Below, one piece after another: positions 48,189-56,510 of a stretch of DNA of 64,000 nt. Location: the NCBI GenBank assembly GCA_035495435.1, contig DATJFV010000046.1:1-64000 (forward strand), read 5' to 3'. A model generated the notes under the pieces. That model made no database searches and was not told where the DNA came from. It worked only from the letters and a program-made list of their open reading frames with translations. Position numbers and translations under genes: made by a program. This DNA is from JBDSKH01 sp035495435 (GTDB lineage Bacteria; Actinomycetota; Actinomycetes; Actinomycetales; Microbacteriaceae). How positions within the stretch are numbered: the first letter of the stretch is position 1; each line of letters starts with the position of its first letter.

Positions 48189-49063
48189 GTCGTCTCCTCC
48201 ACCGGGAAGTTCACCAGCACGCGCGCGCGACCGCCGGTCACCTCGGCCAGCCCGATCAGTCTGCCGGATGCAATGGCCGCCACGACCGGGGCATCCGCGG
48301 CGTCCAGCGCGATGCGCTTGCCGTTCGCGAGATCCGCGGCCTGCACCGGAGCAAGTTCCGCCGTGGGAAAGAGCTCCCCCGCGATCGCCGCGGGCGCCCG
48401 CAGCGCCTCGGGGCCGATGTCATCGAGCGCCACGGCATCCCGCACCTCGAACGGGCCGATCGCCTCGCGCCGCAGCGCGGTCAGGTGCCCGCCGACCTGC
48501 AGATCGCGCCCGAGATCGCGAGCGAGAGCGCGGATGTAGGTGCCCGAGGAGCACTCGACCACGACGTCGAGGTCGACCGTTTGCGCACTGCGGCGCTCGT
48601 CGACGATCTCGAAGCGCGACACCGTCACCGAGCGCGGCTCGAGCACCACCTCTTCGCCCGCCCGTGCCCGGTCGTACGAGCGGCGCCCGTCGACCTTGAT
48701 GGCGCTGAAGCTCGACGGCACCTGCTGCAGCGCACCGGTCAGGGCGGTAACCCCCGCGTCGATGCGCTCGCGGGTCACGCCGCTCGCGTCGGCCGTGGCG
48801 ATCACCTCCCCCTTGGCATCGTCGGTGTCGGTCGCGACACCGAGCCGGATCGTGGCGGCGTAGCGCTTGCCGAGCCCGACGAGGTAGGTCAGCAACCGGG
48901 TCGAGCTGCCGACGCCCAGCAGCAGCAGGCCGGTGGCCATCGGGTCGAGCGTGCCCGCGTGGCCGACCTTGCGGGTGCCGAGGGCGCGCCGAGCACGGGA
49001 GACCACGTCGTGACTGGTCATGCCATCCGGCTTGTCCACGAGGAGGATGCCGGTGGGACTCAC
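48185..49063 (-). CDS. truB: tRNA pseudouridine-55 synthase
   Basis: The 292-residue enzyme converts uridine 55 of the tRNA T-loop to pseudouridine. The amino terminus ILLVDKPDGMTSHDVVSRAR and the catalytic block GHAGTLDPMATGLLLLGVG (with the catalytic Asp) are clear. The start is GTG, overlapping the stop of the class V aminotransferase gene. It usually follows rbfA in bacteria; here about 10 kb of other genes separate them on the same strand. Confidence 0.95.
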   Translation of the reverse strand: MSPTGILLVDKPDGMTSHDVVSRARRALGTRKVGHAGTLDPMATGLLLLGVGSSTRLLTYLVGLGKRYAATIRLGVATDTDDAKGEVIATADASGVTRERIDAGVTALTGALQQVPSSFSAIKVDGRRSYDRARAGEEVVLEPRSVTVSRFEIVDERRSAQTVDLDVVVECSSGTYIRALARDLGRDLQVGGHLTALRREAIGPFEVRDAVALDDIGPEALRAPAAIAGELFPTAELAPVQAADLANGKRIALDAADAPVVAAIASGRLIGLAEVTGGRARVLVNFPVEETT

Positions 49064-50739
49064 CCCTTCAGAATCTCATGCGGGTACGGGAACCAGCGCA
49101 GCTCCTCGAAGTCGGCGGTGGTCTCAGGAGCCGGCACGGCATCCGCTCGCCCGCTGCGCGCCGCTGCGATCTCGGCACGCGCCAGGTCGAGGTAGTGCGA
49201 CAACTCGAGCCCCGGTGCGCGGCGCCGGCGGTCGGGGTAGCGCATCTCGCCGGAGTCGTACGAGATCTCGTGCAGCGACATCGGCGGGGTGAGGAGGTCG
49301 GCGTCGTGGTGCCGCCACAGCCCGCTCATCGGCTCGAAGCGGTAGAGCGGCAGCAGTGCGGCGCCGTCCGAGGCGACGAGCGCGACGGCGTCGAGGATGT
49401 AGCGGAAGGTCTGCTCGTCGATGAAGTAGTTGAAGTTCACCCGCACCCACCCGGGCTTGATGCCCTCGCAGCCGGTGCTGATCTCGCGCTCCAGCGCGTG
49501 CGAGAGGTCGGGGTCGATGCCGAGCAGCCGGTGCCCGTACGGGCCCGCGCACGAGCAGCCGCCGCGGGCCTGGATGCCGAACAGGTCGTTCAGCAGGGCC
49601 ACGACGTAGTTGTGGTGCAGGTAGCGCTTCGCGCCGGGGTGGCGGATGACGAACGAGACGATCGAGAGCCGCTCGGCATCGCGGCTGCCGAGGATCTCGA
49701 TGTTCGGCGCAGCGCTCCACGCGGAGATCGCGCGCGAGACGAAATCCTCTTCGCGCCGCCGGATCTCCGAAACCCCGACCGCATGCTTCAACTGGAATAC
49801 CAGCCCGGCGCGGATCGACTCGACGATCGCCGGGGTGCCGCCCTCCTCGCGGTGCTCGATGTCGGGGTGGAAGTCGTGCCCGTCCTGGTAGACGTACGAG
49901 ACCGTTCCGCCGCCGACCACATCCGGCACCCGGTTGGTGAACAGCGAGCGTTTGGCCACCAACACCCCCGGAGTACCCGGTCCGCCGATCAGCTTGTGCG
50001 TCGAGATGAACACCGCATCGAAGCTCTCGGGCGCATCGGCGGGGCCCATGTCGATGTCGACATACGGCGCAGCGGCCGCGAAATCCCAGAAGGCAAAGGC
50101 GCCGTGCTCGTGCAGCAGAGCCGAGACGGCCGCGGTGTCGGTGATGATGCCGGTGACGTTGGACGCCGCCGAGAACGAGCCGATCTTGAGCGGCCGGTCG
50201 TCGTGGAGCTCCAGTTGCTCGCGCAGGTGCTCGAGGTCGACGTGGCCGTCGCGGGACTCGCGGATCACGACGACGTCAGCGATCGACTCGCGCCAGGACA
50301 GCTCATTGGAGTGGTGCTCGAACGGACCGAGGAAGACCACGGGGCGCTGGTTCGGCGGGATGGCGTCGGTGACGTGCCAGCGATCGTCGAGCGCCGAGGG
50401 CACCCGCAGGCCCAGCACCCCGATCAGCTTGTCGATGGCGTAGGTGGAGCCGCTGCCGCAGAACAGCACCACGTGGTCGTCGGTCGCGCCGGTGCACTCG
50501 GCGATGATGTCCCGCGCCTCCTCGCGGAAGCGGCTGGTCTGCAACCCGGTTCCCGAGGACTCGGTGTGCGTGTTGGCGTACAGCGGCAGAACGGCGCTGC
50601 GGATGTAGTCCTCGATGAAGCTCAGCGAGCGGCCGGAAGCGGTGTAGTCGGCATACACCACGGGGCGCGGGCCGAACGGTCCGTCGACGACGTCATCGCC
50701 GCCGATCACCGAGGCCCGGATCGTGTCGATCAGGGTCAT
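49060..50739 (-). CDS. Class V aminotransferase-fold PLP enzyme (cysteine desulfurase-like)
   Basis: The 559-residue protein has the fold-type I core: YADYTASGRSLSFIEDYI near the start, ESSGTGLQTSRFREEARDII, FCGSGSTYAID, and FISTHKLIGGPGTPGVLVAK with the PLP lysine. A late GGCSCAGPYGHRLL offers a cysteine in the place where desulfurases have one. The chain is about 150 residues longer than SufS because of a C-terminal extension. Whether it is a desulfurase, selenocysteine lyase or other beta-lyase is open. TAACCT ends seven bases before the ATG. Confidence 0.8.
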   Translation of the reverse strand: MTLIDTIRASVIGGDDVVDGPFGPRPVVYADYTASGRSLSFIEDYIRSAVLPLYANTHTESSGTGLQTSRFREEARDIIAECTGATDDHVVLFCGSGSTYAIDKLIGVLGLRVPSALDDRWHVTDAIPPNQRPVVFLGPFEHHSNELSWRESIADVVVIRESRDGHVDLEHLREQLELHDDRPLKIGSFSAASNVTGIITDTAAVSALLHEHGAFAFWDFAAAAPYVDIDMGPADAPESFDAVFISTHKLIGGPGTPGVLVAKRSLFTNRVPDVVGGGTVSYVYQDGHDFHPDIEHREEGGTPAIVESIRAGLVFQLKHAVGVSEIRRREEDFVSRAISAWSAAPNIEILGSRDAERLSIVSFVIRHPGAKRYLHHNYVVALLNDLFGIQARGGCSCAGPYGHRLLGIDPDLSHALEREISTGCEGIKPGWVRVNFNYFIDEQTFRYILDAVALVASDGAALLPLYRFEPMSGLWRHHDADLLTPPMSLHEISYDSGEMRYPDRRRRAPGLELSHYLDLARAEIAAARSGRADAVPAPETTADFEELRWFPYPHEILKG

Positions 50740-50746
50740 GCCCCCG

Positions 50747-50752
50747 AGGTTA
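50747..50752 (-). promoter_or_regulatory. -10 box TAACCT made in part from the tetR stop codon
   Basis: The TAA stop of the TetR-type gene (50752-50750) is the first half of TAACCT, which ends seven bases before the ATG at 50739. Confidence 0.45.
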
Positions 50753-51355
50753 CTGGCGCGCCAGGTCCCTCAACAGGGCCGCTTTGGTGGGCATGGCCGC
50801 CGTGAGCATTTCGCGCGCCTCGGGATCGGTGTCGTACTCGGCGCCCATCCGCAGGCCGACCAGGGTGTTGATCATCATGCCGCCCTGCAGGAAGCCGGTC
50901 GCCTCCTCTGCGCTGAAACCGGCCTCCTCGCGCAGCAGGCGGTACACCTTGAGGAAGCCGGCGCGCGCGACGGGGCCGATCTCGGGGTCGGCGCCCAGCA
51001 TGAAGCCCTGCATCAGACTCAGAAGCAGCCCGCGGTCGGCCAGCAGGTCGACGTAGCGCCGGCCGATGCACTGCGAGAGGTCGTCGCTCAAGGGGTGCGC
51101 GATCTCGTCGCGGAAGTGTGCGATCAGCGTGTCGAGCGAGCGCCCGAGCACCTGCTGGAAGAGCGCCGCCTTGGTGCCGAACATGCGCACCACGTAGGGC
51201 TGGCTGACCCCGGCGGCTTTCGCCACCGCGTCCGTGGTGGCGCCCACGTACCCGCGCTCGCCGAAGACCGCGGCGGCGGCTTCGAGGATCTGCTCGCGGC
51301 GATCCTCGGACTTCATGCGGCCGGCGGGGGCCTCGGAGGTGGACACGCTTGACAT
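50750..51355 (-). CDS. TetR family repressor next to an MFS efflux gene
   Basis: The 201-residue regulator has the TetR HTH (REQILEAAAAVFGERGYVGA then TTDAVAKAAGVSQPYVVRMF) near residues 19-60 and a helical ligand domain. The start at 51355 is chosen because it lies at the edge of the first palindromic operator and gives a normal length; a second ATG at 51316 is also possible. It is divergent from a drug-efflux-type MFS gene, the usual arrangement for self-regulated efflux. Repression would be lifted by a drug-like ligand. Confidence 0.85.
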   Translation of the reverse strand: MSSVSTSEAPAGRMKSEDRREQILEAAAAVFGERGYVGATTDAVAKAAGVSQPYVVRMFGTKAALFQQVLGRSLDTLIAHFRDEIAHPLSDDLSQCIGRRYVDLLADRGLLLSLMQGFMLGADPEIGPVARAGFLKVYRLLREEAGFSAEEATGFLQGGMMINTLVGLRMGAEYDTDPEAREMLTAAMPTKAALLRDLARQ

Positions 51356-51399
51356 GTTATCAGGCGATAACCTATCTTCCTTGGTAATCATCCGATTAC
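51349..51399 (+). promoter_or_regulatory. Efflux promoter with two 16-bp operator palindromes
   Basis: TTGACA (51349-51354) and TATCTT (51373-51378) are 18 bases apart. GTTATCAGGCGATAAC (51356-51371) lies between them, and GTAATCATCCGATTAC (51384-51399) follows. Both fit GTWATC-N4-GATWAC, with centres 28 bases apart. TetR binding at either would block polymerase. Confidence 0.7.
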
Positions 51400-51422
51400 A
51401 ACAACCAATCCCTGGAGGTACC

Positions 51423-52844
51423 GTGCCCACGCGCCGCATCCCCTTCGTCCTCGCCGTACTGGCGACCGGCATCCCGATGTTCATGGCCACCCTCGACAAC
51501 CTGGTCATGACCAACGCACTTCCCGTCATCCACGCCGACCTCGGCGCGTCGGTCGAAGAGCTGCAGTGGTTCATCAACGCCTACACCCTGGTGTTCGCCA
51601 GCCTCATCCTGCTGACCGTCGCCCTCGGCGACCGGTTCGGTCGGCGCACCGTGTTCCTCGCCGGGATCGCCGTGTTCACCATCGCGTCGGTGTTCGCCGC
51701 GCTCAGCACCGACCCGGCCCAACTGATCGTCGCGCGTGCCATCCAGGGCATCGGCGGGGCCGGCATCATGCCGCTGTCGCTGTCGCTGCTCGCAGGCGCC
51801 GTCGAAGACCGCCGCCGGCCCCTCGCCATCGGCATCTGGGGCGGCATCGCCGGCCTCGGAGTCGCCGCCGGCCCGCTGATCGGCGGCTCGGTCGTCGAAG
51901 GCTGGAACTGGCAGGCGATCTTCTGGATCAACGTTCCCGTCGGCATCCTCGCCATCCCGTTCGCGCTGTGGGTGCTGCCCAACGCCTTCGGAGCCCGCGT
52001 GCGGCTCGACCTGGTCGGCGTCGCGCTCGCCGGACTCGGCGTCCTCGGCCTCGTCTACGGCATCGTGCGCGGCAACGACGCCGGCTGGGACTCGTTCGAA
52101 GTGCTCGGCGCGCTCATCGGCGGCGCCGTGCTGCTCGCCGCGTTCCTCGGCTGGGAGAGCCGGCACAGCTCGCCGCTGCTGCCGCTGCGCCTGTTCCGCG
52201 ACCGCAGCTTCAGCATCGCCAACGTCGTCGGCTTCGGGTTCAGCTTCGGCATGTTCGGCGCGGTGTTCATCCTCATCCAGTACCTGCAGGTCGTCCAGGG
52301 CAGCAGTCCGCTCGAAGCCGCCATCCAGACCACGCCGTGGACGATGGCCCCCATGGTGATCGCCCCCATCGCCGGAGCGCTCATCCCCCGCATCGGCACG
52401 CGGCTGCCGATCGTCACCGGGCTCACCCTGCAGGCCGCCGGGCTGTTCTGGCTCGCCTCCACCATGGCCGACGACACCCCCTACCTGACGATGCTGCCGG
52501 CCTTCATCGCCGCCGGGGTCGGCATGGCGCTGGTGTTCGCACCCTCCTCGACCGCGGTGCTGGCCAACCTCGACCCGCACGACACCGCCAAGGGCTCGGG
52601 CACCAACTCCACCCTGCGCGAGATCGGCGTCGCCCTCGGCATCGCCGTCCTGACCGCAGTGTTCACCGGTGCCGGCGGGCAGCTGACCCCCAGCGGGTAC
52701 GTCGACGCCGCGATCCCGGCCATCGCGGTCGGCGGAGCGGTCCTGCTCGGCACCGCGGTGGTGGCGCTGTTCCTGCCGCACGGACGGACGCAGCGCACCA
52801 CCCCGGTGGCGGTGGCCGAGGCGCCGGAGCTCGTCGGAGCCTAG
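51423..52844 (+). CDS. MFS drug-efflux transporter, DHA2 (14-helix) type
   Basis: The 473-residue protein has about 14 hydrophobic segments and the DHA2 motifs: DNLVMTNALPVIHADL in helix 1, LGDRFGRRTVFLAGI (motif A), RAIQGIGGAGIMPLSLSLL (motif B/C-like) and GGSVVEGWNWQAIFWINVP. Relatives such as EmrB, QacA and LfrA pump drugs out with protons. The GTG start is set by GGAGGTACC. It is controlled by the adjacent TetR gene. Its TAG stop begins the -10 box of the next gene. Confidence 0.9.
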   Translation: MPTRRIPFVLAVLATGIPMFMATLDNLVMTNALPVIHADLGASVEELQWFINAYTLVFASLILLTVALGDRFGRRTVFLAGIAVFTIASVFAALSTDPAQLIVARAIQGIGGAGIMPLSLSLLAGAVEDRRRPLAIGIWGGIAGLGVAAGPLIGGSVVEGWNWQAIFWINVPVGILAIPFALWVLPNAFGARVRLDLVGVALAGLGVLGLVYGIVRGNDAGWDSFEVLGALIGGAVLLAAFLGWESRHSSPLLPLRLFRDRSFSIANVVGFGFSFGMFGAVFILIQYLQVVQGSSPLEAAIQTTPWTMAPMVIAPIAGALIPRIGTRLPIVTGLTLQAAGLFWLASTMADDTPYLTMLPAFIAAGVGMALVFAPSSTAVLANLDPHDTAKGSGTNSTLREIGVALGIAVLTAVFTGAGGQLTPSGYVDAAIPAIAVGGAVLLGTAVVALFLPHGRTQRTTPVAVAEAPELVGA

Positions 52845-52847
52845 GCT
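52842..52847 (+). promoter_or_regulatory. -10 box TAGGCT made in part from the MFS stop codon
   Basis: The TAG stop (52842-52844) opens TAGGCT, which ends six bases before the GTG at 52854. Confidence 0.45.
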
Positions 52848-52853
52848 CGGACT

Positions 52854-53875
52854 GTGCGCATCGCAGTCCTCGGAGCAGGGGCGGTCGGCGGAACGCTGGC
52901 CGCCCTGCTCGCACATCACGGTCACCAGGTGGAGGTGACAGCGCGCGGTGAGCAGCTCGAGGCGCTCCGGATGCAGGGGCTGCGTCTCGAGGGCGGCTGG
53001 GGCACATTCGCGGTGCGGGTGGAGGCCGGGGCGACGCTGACGACGCGGCCCGAGCTGGTGCTGCTGACCACCAAGGCGCAGGATGCCGCGGACGCCCTGC
53101 GCGCTGAGGCTGCGGTGATCGAGGGGGTTCCCCTCGTCGTCGTGCAGAACGGCCTCGGCGGGCTGCGAGTCGCCCACGAGGTGCTGCCGGGCTCACCCCT
53201 GATCGGCGGGCTGGCGTTGTTCGCGGCGTCGTACCTCTCCCCCGGCACGGTGGAGGTCACGGGACCGAACCCGATCATCGTCGGCGCCGGGCCGGCCTGC
53301 GACCAGGCGACCCTGGCATCCGTCGCCGCCGTGCTGCGCGAGGTGCTGCCGGTCGAAGTCACCCCCGACATCGCGGGGGCCCAGTGGACCAAGCTGCTCA
53401 TCAATCACGTCAACGCACTGCCGGCGATCACCGGGCTGTCGGTGCAGCAGGTCGTGGGCGATCGCGGGCTGCTGCGGGTGATGACCGCCTCGATGCGCGA
53501 GACCGTGCGGGTGGCCCGTGCGCTCGGGGTGCGGTTCGGAACGGTTCAGGGGGTCTCGGGCGCGGTGCTGGGACTGATCGGTGTGGCTCCGCTCGCGCTC
53601 GGAGCCGCATTCCCGCGGCTGCTCGCCCGGCGCATGGGCGACGTGCCGAACCCCGGGTCGACGCTGCAGAGCATCCGGCGTGGGCGGCTGACCGAGATCG
53701 ACTTCCTGAACGGGGCGGTGGTGGCCGCGGCCGCCGAGCGCGGGATGACACGCCGGTGAACTCGGCACTGGTCGACCTGGTGCACGAGGTGGAGCGCACC
53801 GGACGCTTCGTCGCCCCCGACGAGGTGGTCGAGCGCGTGCCGGTCAGCAGGCGACCGGTCAGCAGGCGTCGGTAA
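52854..53875 (+). pseudogene. Ketopantoate reductase-type gene with a late frameshift
   Basis: The first 301 residues encode a PanE/ApbA-family NADPH-binding protein (MRIAVLGAGAVGGTLAALLA), with TKLLINHVNALPAITGLSV and TEIDFLNGAVVAAAAERG. The frame then ends at MTRR. In the next frame TPVNSALVDLVHEVERTG continues exactly as the family normally does. One base seems missing near 53747-53750 (ACACG where ACCACG would restore the frame). Restored length is 340 residues. The enzyme would reduce ketopantoate to pantoate for coenzyme A; many paralogues exist, so the true substrate is uncertain. The truncated form may still fold. Confidence 0.75.
53840..53869. repeat. 15-bp tandem repeat at the 3' ends of two convergent genes
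   Basis: CCGGTCAGCAGGCG occurs twice with a single base between (53840-53853 and 53855-53868). It encodes a doubled Pro-Val-Ser-Arg-Arg at the end of the frameshifted reductase. It overlaps the stop of the convergent P-loop gene. Confidence 0.6.
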
Positions 53876-54491
53876 GGATCTGCCGGGGGGACTCGGGATC
53901 GGTGTCGTCGACCACGATGGTCGCCTGGTCGCGCGGCTTCGTCTTCTCGTAGAGCGCCTGGGCCGCCGCAGTCACCGGATCGGGAGCCTCGGCGACCCCG
54001 TCGAGCCAGATCGACGCGTTCCACAGCCCGCGCAACTCGGGTCGGCCAAGGAACGGTCCGTCGAGGAGGAGCATCGCATCCGCCGGCCCGGACAGCCACT
54101 TCGGCTCGATCTGCCGACCGGCCGCCGCGTCCCAGGCGGCGGTCACGAAGCCGGTGCTGCCGTTCATTCGGAACGGCTCGAGCAGCACCCGGCGAAGCAC
54201 CGAGTAGTCGTACGAGTCCTCGTACCGACCCACCGCCGAATCACGCCCCTGCGCTTCACGGTCGGCCCGCGCCCGCAGGAAGTCGTCCATCGACGCGCGG
54301 AACACCTCGATCCCGCGCTTGCGCAGCGCCTCGGCGAGGTCGTCGGCGAACGCACCGGTTCCCGCACCGGCGGCGCCCTCGACCGCCACGATGGTGCGGC
54401 CGCGACCGTAGTTGTGCTGCAGTTGCTCGGCGATGCTGTCCAGCACCGCCCGGCGCGACGGGGACCAGCGCATGCTGCGGCTCGATGTCAT
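53859..54491 (-). CDS. Uridine-kinase-like P-loop protein lacking the Walker A lysine
   Basis: The 210-residue protein has the layout of uridine/phosphoribulokinase relatives: IVAVEGAAGAGTGAFADDLA (residues about 34-53) in the P-loop place, FRASMDDFLRARADREAQG (70-88) as the substrate-binding block, and MLLLDGPFLGRPELRGLW. The Walker A reads GAAGAGTG where the family has GxxGxGK[ST]; the lysine is replaced by Thr. The rest of the fold is intact, so it may bind but not transfer phosphate well. TACGCT ends seven bases before the ATG. Confidence 0.75.
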   Translation of the reverse strand: MTSSRSMRWSPSRRAVLDSIAEQLQHNYGRGRTIVAVEGAAGAGTGAFADDLAEALRKRGIEVFRASMDDFLRARADREAQGRDSAVGRYEDSYDYSVLRRVLLEPFRMNGSTGFVTAAWDAAAGRQIEPKWLSGPADAMLLLDGPFLGRPELRGLWNASIWLDGVAEAPDPVTAAAQALYEKTKPRDQATIVVDDTDPESPRQILTDAC

Positions 54492-54498
54492 GGGTCCC

Positions 54499-54508
54499 AG
54501 CGTACGGT
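54499..54508. promoter_or_regulatory. Overlapping divergent leaderless promoters
   Basis: AGCGTACGGT holds TACGCT on the minus strand (ending seven bases before 54491) and TACGGT on the plus strand (ending seven bases before 54516). The two boxes share their TA. Confidence 0.45.
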
Positions 54509-54515
54509 GGCTGTC

Positions 54516-55091
54516 ATGACCGAGATCGTGCTGTTTCACCACGCCCAGGGGCTCACCGGCGGCCTCGTCGCACTTGCCGATCGGTTGCAGTTCGCAGGGC
54601 ACACCGTCCACCTGCCCGACGTCTACGGCGGCGCGACGTTCGCCGACCTCGAGTCGGGGCTCGACTACGCCGGCTCGGTGGGGTTCGACACTCTGCTCGA
54701 GCAGGCGGTGGCCGCGACCGAGGGTCTTCCGGCCGACGTGGTGTACCTCGGCGTCTCTCTCGGGGTGATGCCGGCGCAGCAACTCGCGCAGAATCGCGCG
54801 GGTGCTCGGGCGGCCGTACTCGTCGGCAGCGCGGTTCCCGCCGAGGCGTTCGGCTCCTGGCCCGCGGGCCTTCCGCTGCAGATCCACGGGATGGACGCCG
54901 ACCCGATATTCGTCGGCGAGGGAGACATCGACGCCGCACGCGAGCTCGTCGCCGAGGCAGGCGCCGAGCTCTTCCTCTACCCCGGCGAGGGGCACCTGTT
55001 CGTCGACAACAGCCTGCCCGACTACGACGAGAACGCGACCGAACTGTTCCTCGAGCGCACGCTCGCACTGCTCGAGCGCGTGGGGCCGTGA
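54516..55091 (+). CDS. Dienelactone-hydrolase-family alpha/beta hydrolase
   Basis: The 191-residue enzyme begins MTEIVLFHHAQGLTGGLVAL. The nucleophile elbow is YLGVSLGVMPA, with Ser where dienelactone hydrolase has Cys; the Asp is in HGMDADPIF and the His in YPGEGHLFVD. Length fits the short members of the family. Substrate is unknown. Its TGA overlaps the GTG of mutY, so they are co-translated. Confidence 0.8.
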   Translation: MTEIVLFHHAQGLTGGLVALADRLQFAGHTVHLPDVYGGATFADLESGLDYAGSVGFDTLLEQAVAATEGLPADVVYLGVSLGVMPAQQLAQNRAGARAAVLVGSAVPAEAFGSWPAGLPLQIHGMDADPIFVGEGDIDAARELVAEAGAELFLYPGEGHLFVDNSLPDYDENATELFLERTLALLERVGP

Positions 55092-55963
55092 GTCTCGCCG
55101 ACACCATCGCCGACTGGTACGAGCGGGGCCACCGCGACCTGCCGTGGCGAGCCGAAGGGTTTCCGGCGTGGGGCATCCTGATCTCGGAGTTCATGCTGCA
55201 GCAGACACCGGTCGCGCGGGTCATCCCCCGGCTCGCCGAGTGGCTCACCCGCTGGCCCACCCCGGCCGACCTCGCCGCCGTGCCACCGGGCGAGGCGGTG
55301 CGCGCCTGGGACCGGCTCGGCTACCCGCGGCGGGCGCTGGCCCTGCACGCCGCCGCGACCACCATCGCCGAGCGGCACGACAACGTCGTCCCGCACGATG
55401 TCGACGCGCTGCTCGCCCTGCCCGGAGTCGGTCCGTACACCGCGCGCGCGGTGGCCGCGTTCGCCTACGGGGTGCGCACCCCGGTCGTCGACATCAACGT
55501 CCGCCGCGTGCTGGCCCGTGCCGTCGAGGGTCGCGGCGAGCCGGGCCCGGCGCAGACCGCACGAGAGCTGGCGCTGATGGAGGAGCTCCTCCCCGTCGAC
55601 GAGCACCGGGCGCGACTGCTCAACGCCGGGACGATGGAGCTCGGGCAGACGGTGTGCACCGCGCGAACACCGCACTGCGAGGCGTGCCCGATCGCGAGCG
55701 CGTGCGCGTGGCGGGCGGCGGGATATCCGCCGTACGCCGGCCCCGCGGCACCGCGCCAAAAGCCGTACGCCGGCAGCGATCGTGAGGTGCGGGGCCGCAT
55801 CCTGCGCGAGTTGCGCGCCAGCGACACCGCCGTGCCCGCCGAAGCGATCGCGGCGCTCTGGCCGGATGCCGTGCAGCTCGAGCGGGCGCTCACCGGCCTG
55901 CTGCGCGACGGCCTCGTCACCGCAGACTCGGCCGGCGGCTACGAACTGCCGACGGGGCGGTAG
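55088..55963 (+). CDS. mutY: A/G-specific adenine glycosylase
   Basis: The 291-residue enzyme removes adenine mispaired with 8-oxoguanine. E34 in SEFMLQQT and D135 in VVDINV are the catalytic residues; the HhH motif is LPGVGPYTARAVA (111-123), and C190, C197, C200 and C206 bind the [4Fe-4S] cluster. It lacks most of the NUDIX-like C-terminal domain of longer MutY proteins, as is common in actinobacteria. The GTG start overlaps the hydrolase stop. Together with the Fpg/Nei gene at 57967 it supports oxidative-damage repair. Confidence 0.9.
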   Translation: MSLADTIADWYERGHRDLPWRAEGFPAWGILISEFMLQQTPVARVIPRLAEWLTRWPTPADLAAVPPGEAVRAWDRLGYPRRALALHAAATTIAERHDNVVPHDVDALLALPGVGPYTARAVAAFAYGVRTPVVDINVRRVLARAVEGRGEPGPAQTARELALMEELLPVDEHRARLLNAGTMELGQTVCTARTPHCEACPIASACAWRAAGYPPYAGPAAPRQKPYAGSDREVRGRILRELRASDTAVPAEAIAALWPDAVQLERALTGLLRDGLVTADSAGGYELPTGR

Positions 55964-56484
55964 CGCTCCGCCCGTGCTCCGGAGGCGAAGTCGGTGACAT
56001 CGATGAGCTCCAGATCGATCAGCCGGCTGAGCCCCTGGAACAGCGTCGGCCCATGCCCGGCGAGCTTCGGGAACACCACGAACTCGTACTCGTCGATCAG
56101 ACCCGCCTCGGCCATCGCCACCGGCAGTCGCACCCCACCGATGTAGAGGCTGCCGCCCGGCTGCTGCTTGAGCGCCCGCACCGCCTCGACCGGATCACCC
56201 TCAAGCTGCTCGGCGTTCCAGTTCGGGTCAGCGGCGAGGGTGCTCGAGACCAGATACTTCTTCGCCGGGTTGATGGTGTCGGCGAACGGCTGCAGCGACG
56301 CCGGGAACTCGCCCGGGTCGCGCCAGTACTCCATCAACTCGTACGTGGTGCGGCCGAAGATCAGGGCATCCGCTTGGCGGATCATCTCGGTCGCGTGCTG
56401 GTGCACCTCCTCGTCCGGCACGAACGCGGTGTGGCCGACGCAGCCGTCGAGAGTGACGTTGATCGAGTAACGCAGCTGGCGCAT
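55939..56484 (-). CDS. Dihydrofolate-reductase-fold (RibD C-terminal-like) protein
   Basis: The 181-residue protein begins MRQLRYSINVTLDGCVGHTA, continues with ADALIFGRTTYELMEYW, and has LKQQPGGSLYIGGVRLPVAM, the typical layout of the actinobacterial 'dihydrofolate reductase family'. These bind NADPH and reduce unknown substrates. It overlaps the 3' end of mutY by 25 bases, and diverges from the ribonuclease gene at 56511. Confidence 0.85.
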   Translation of the reverse strand: MRQLRYSINVTLDGCVGHTAFVPDEEVHQHATEMIRQADALIFGRTTYELMEYWRDPGEFPASLQPFADTINPAKKYLVSSTLAADPNWNAEQLEGDPVEAVRALKQQPGGSLYIGGVRLPVAMAEAGLIDEYEFVVFPKLAGHGPTLFQGLSRLIDLELIDVTDFASGARAERYRPVGSS

Positions 56485-56510
56485 AGCCCGAGTGTGACAG
56501 GCTCGGAGTC

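Noticed and set aside
51396..53177. 593-codon minus-strand frame opposite the efflux gene
   Set aside because: Asp/Gly/Arg/Gln-rich antisense shadow of a clear MFS gene.
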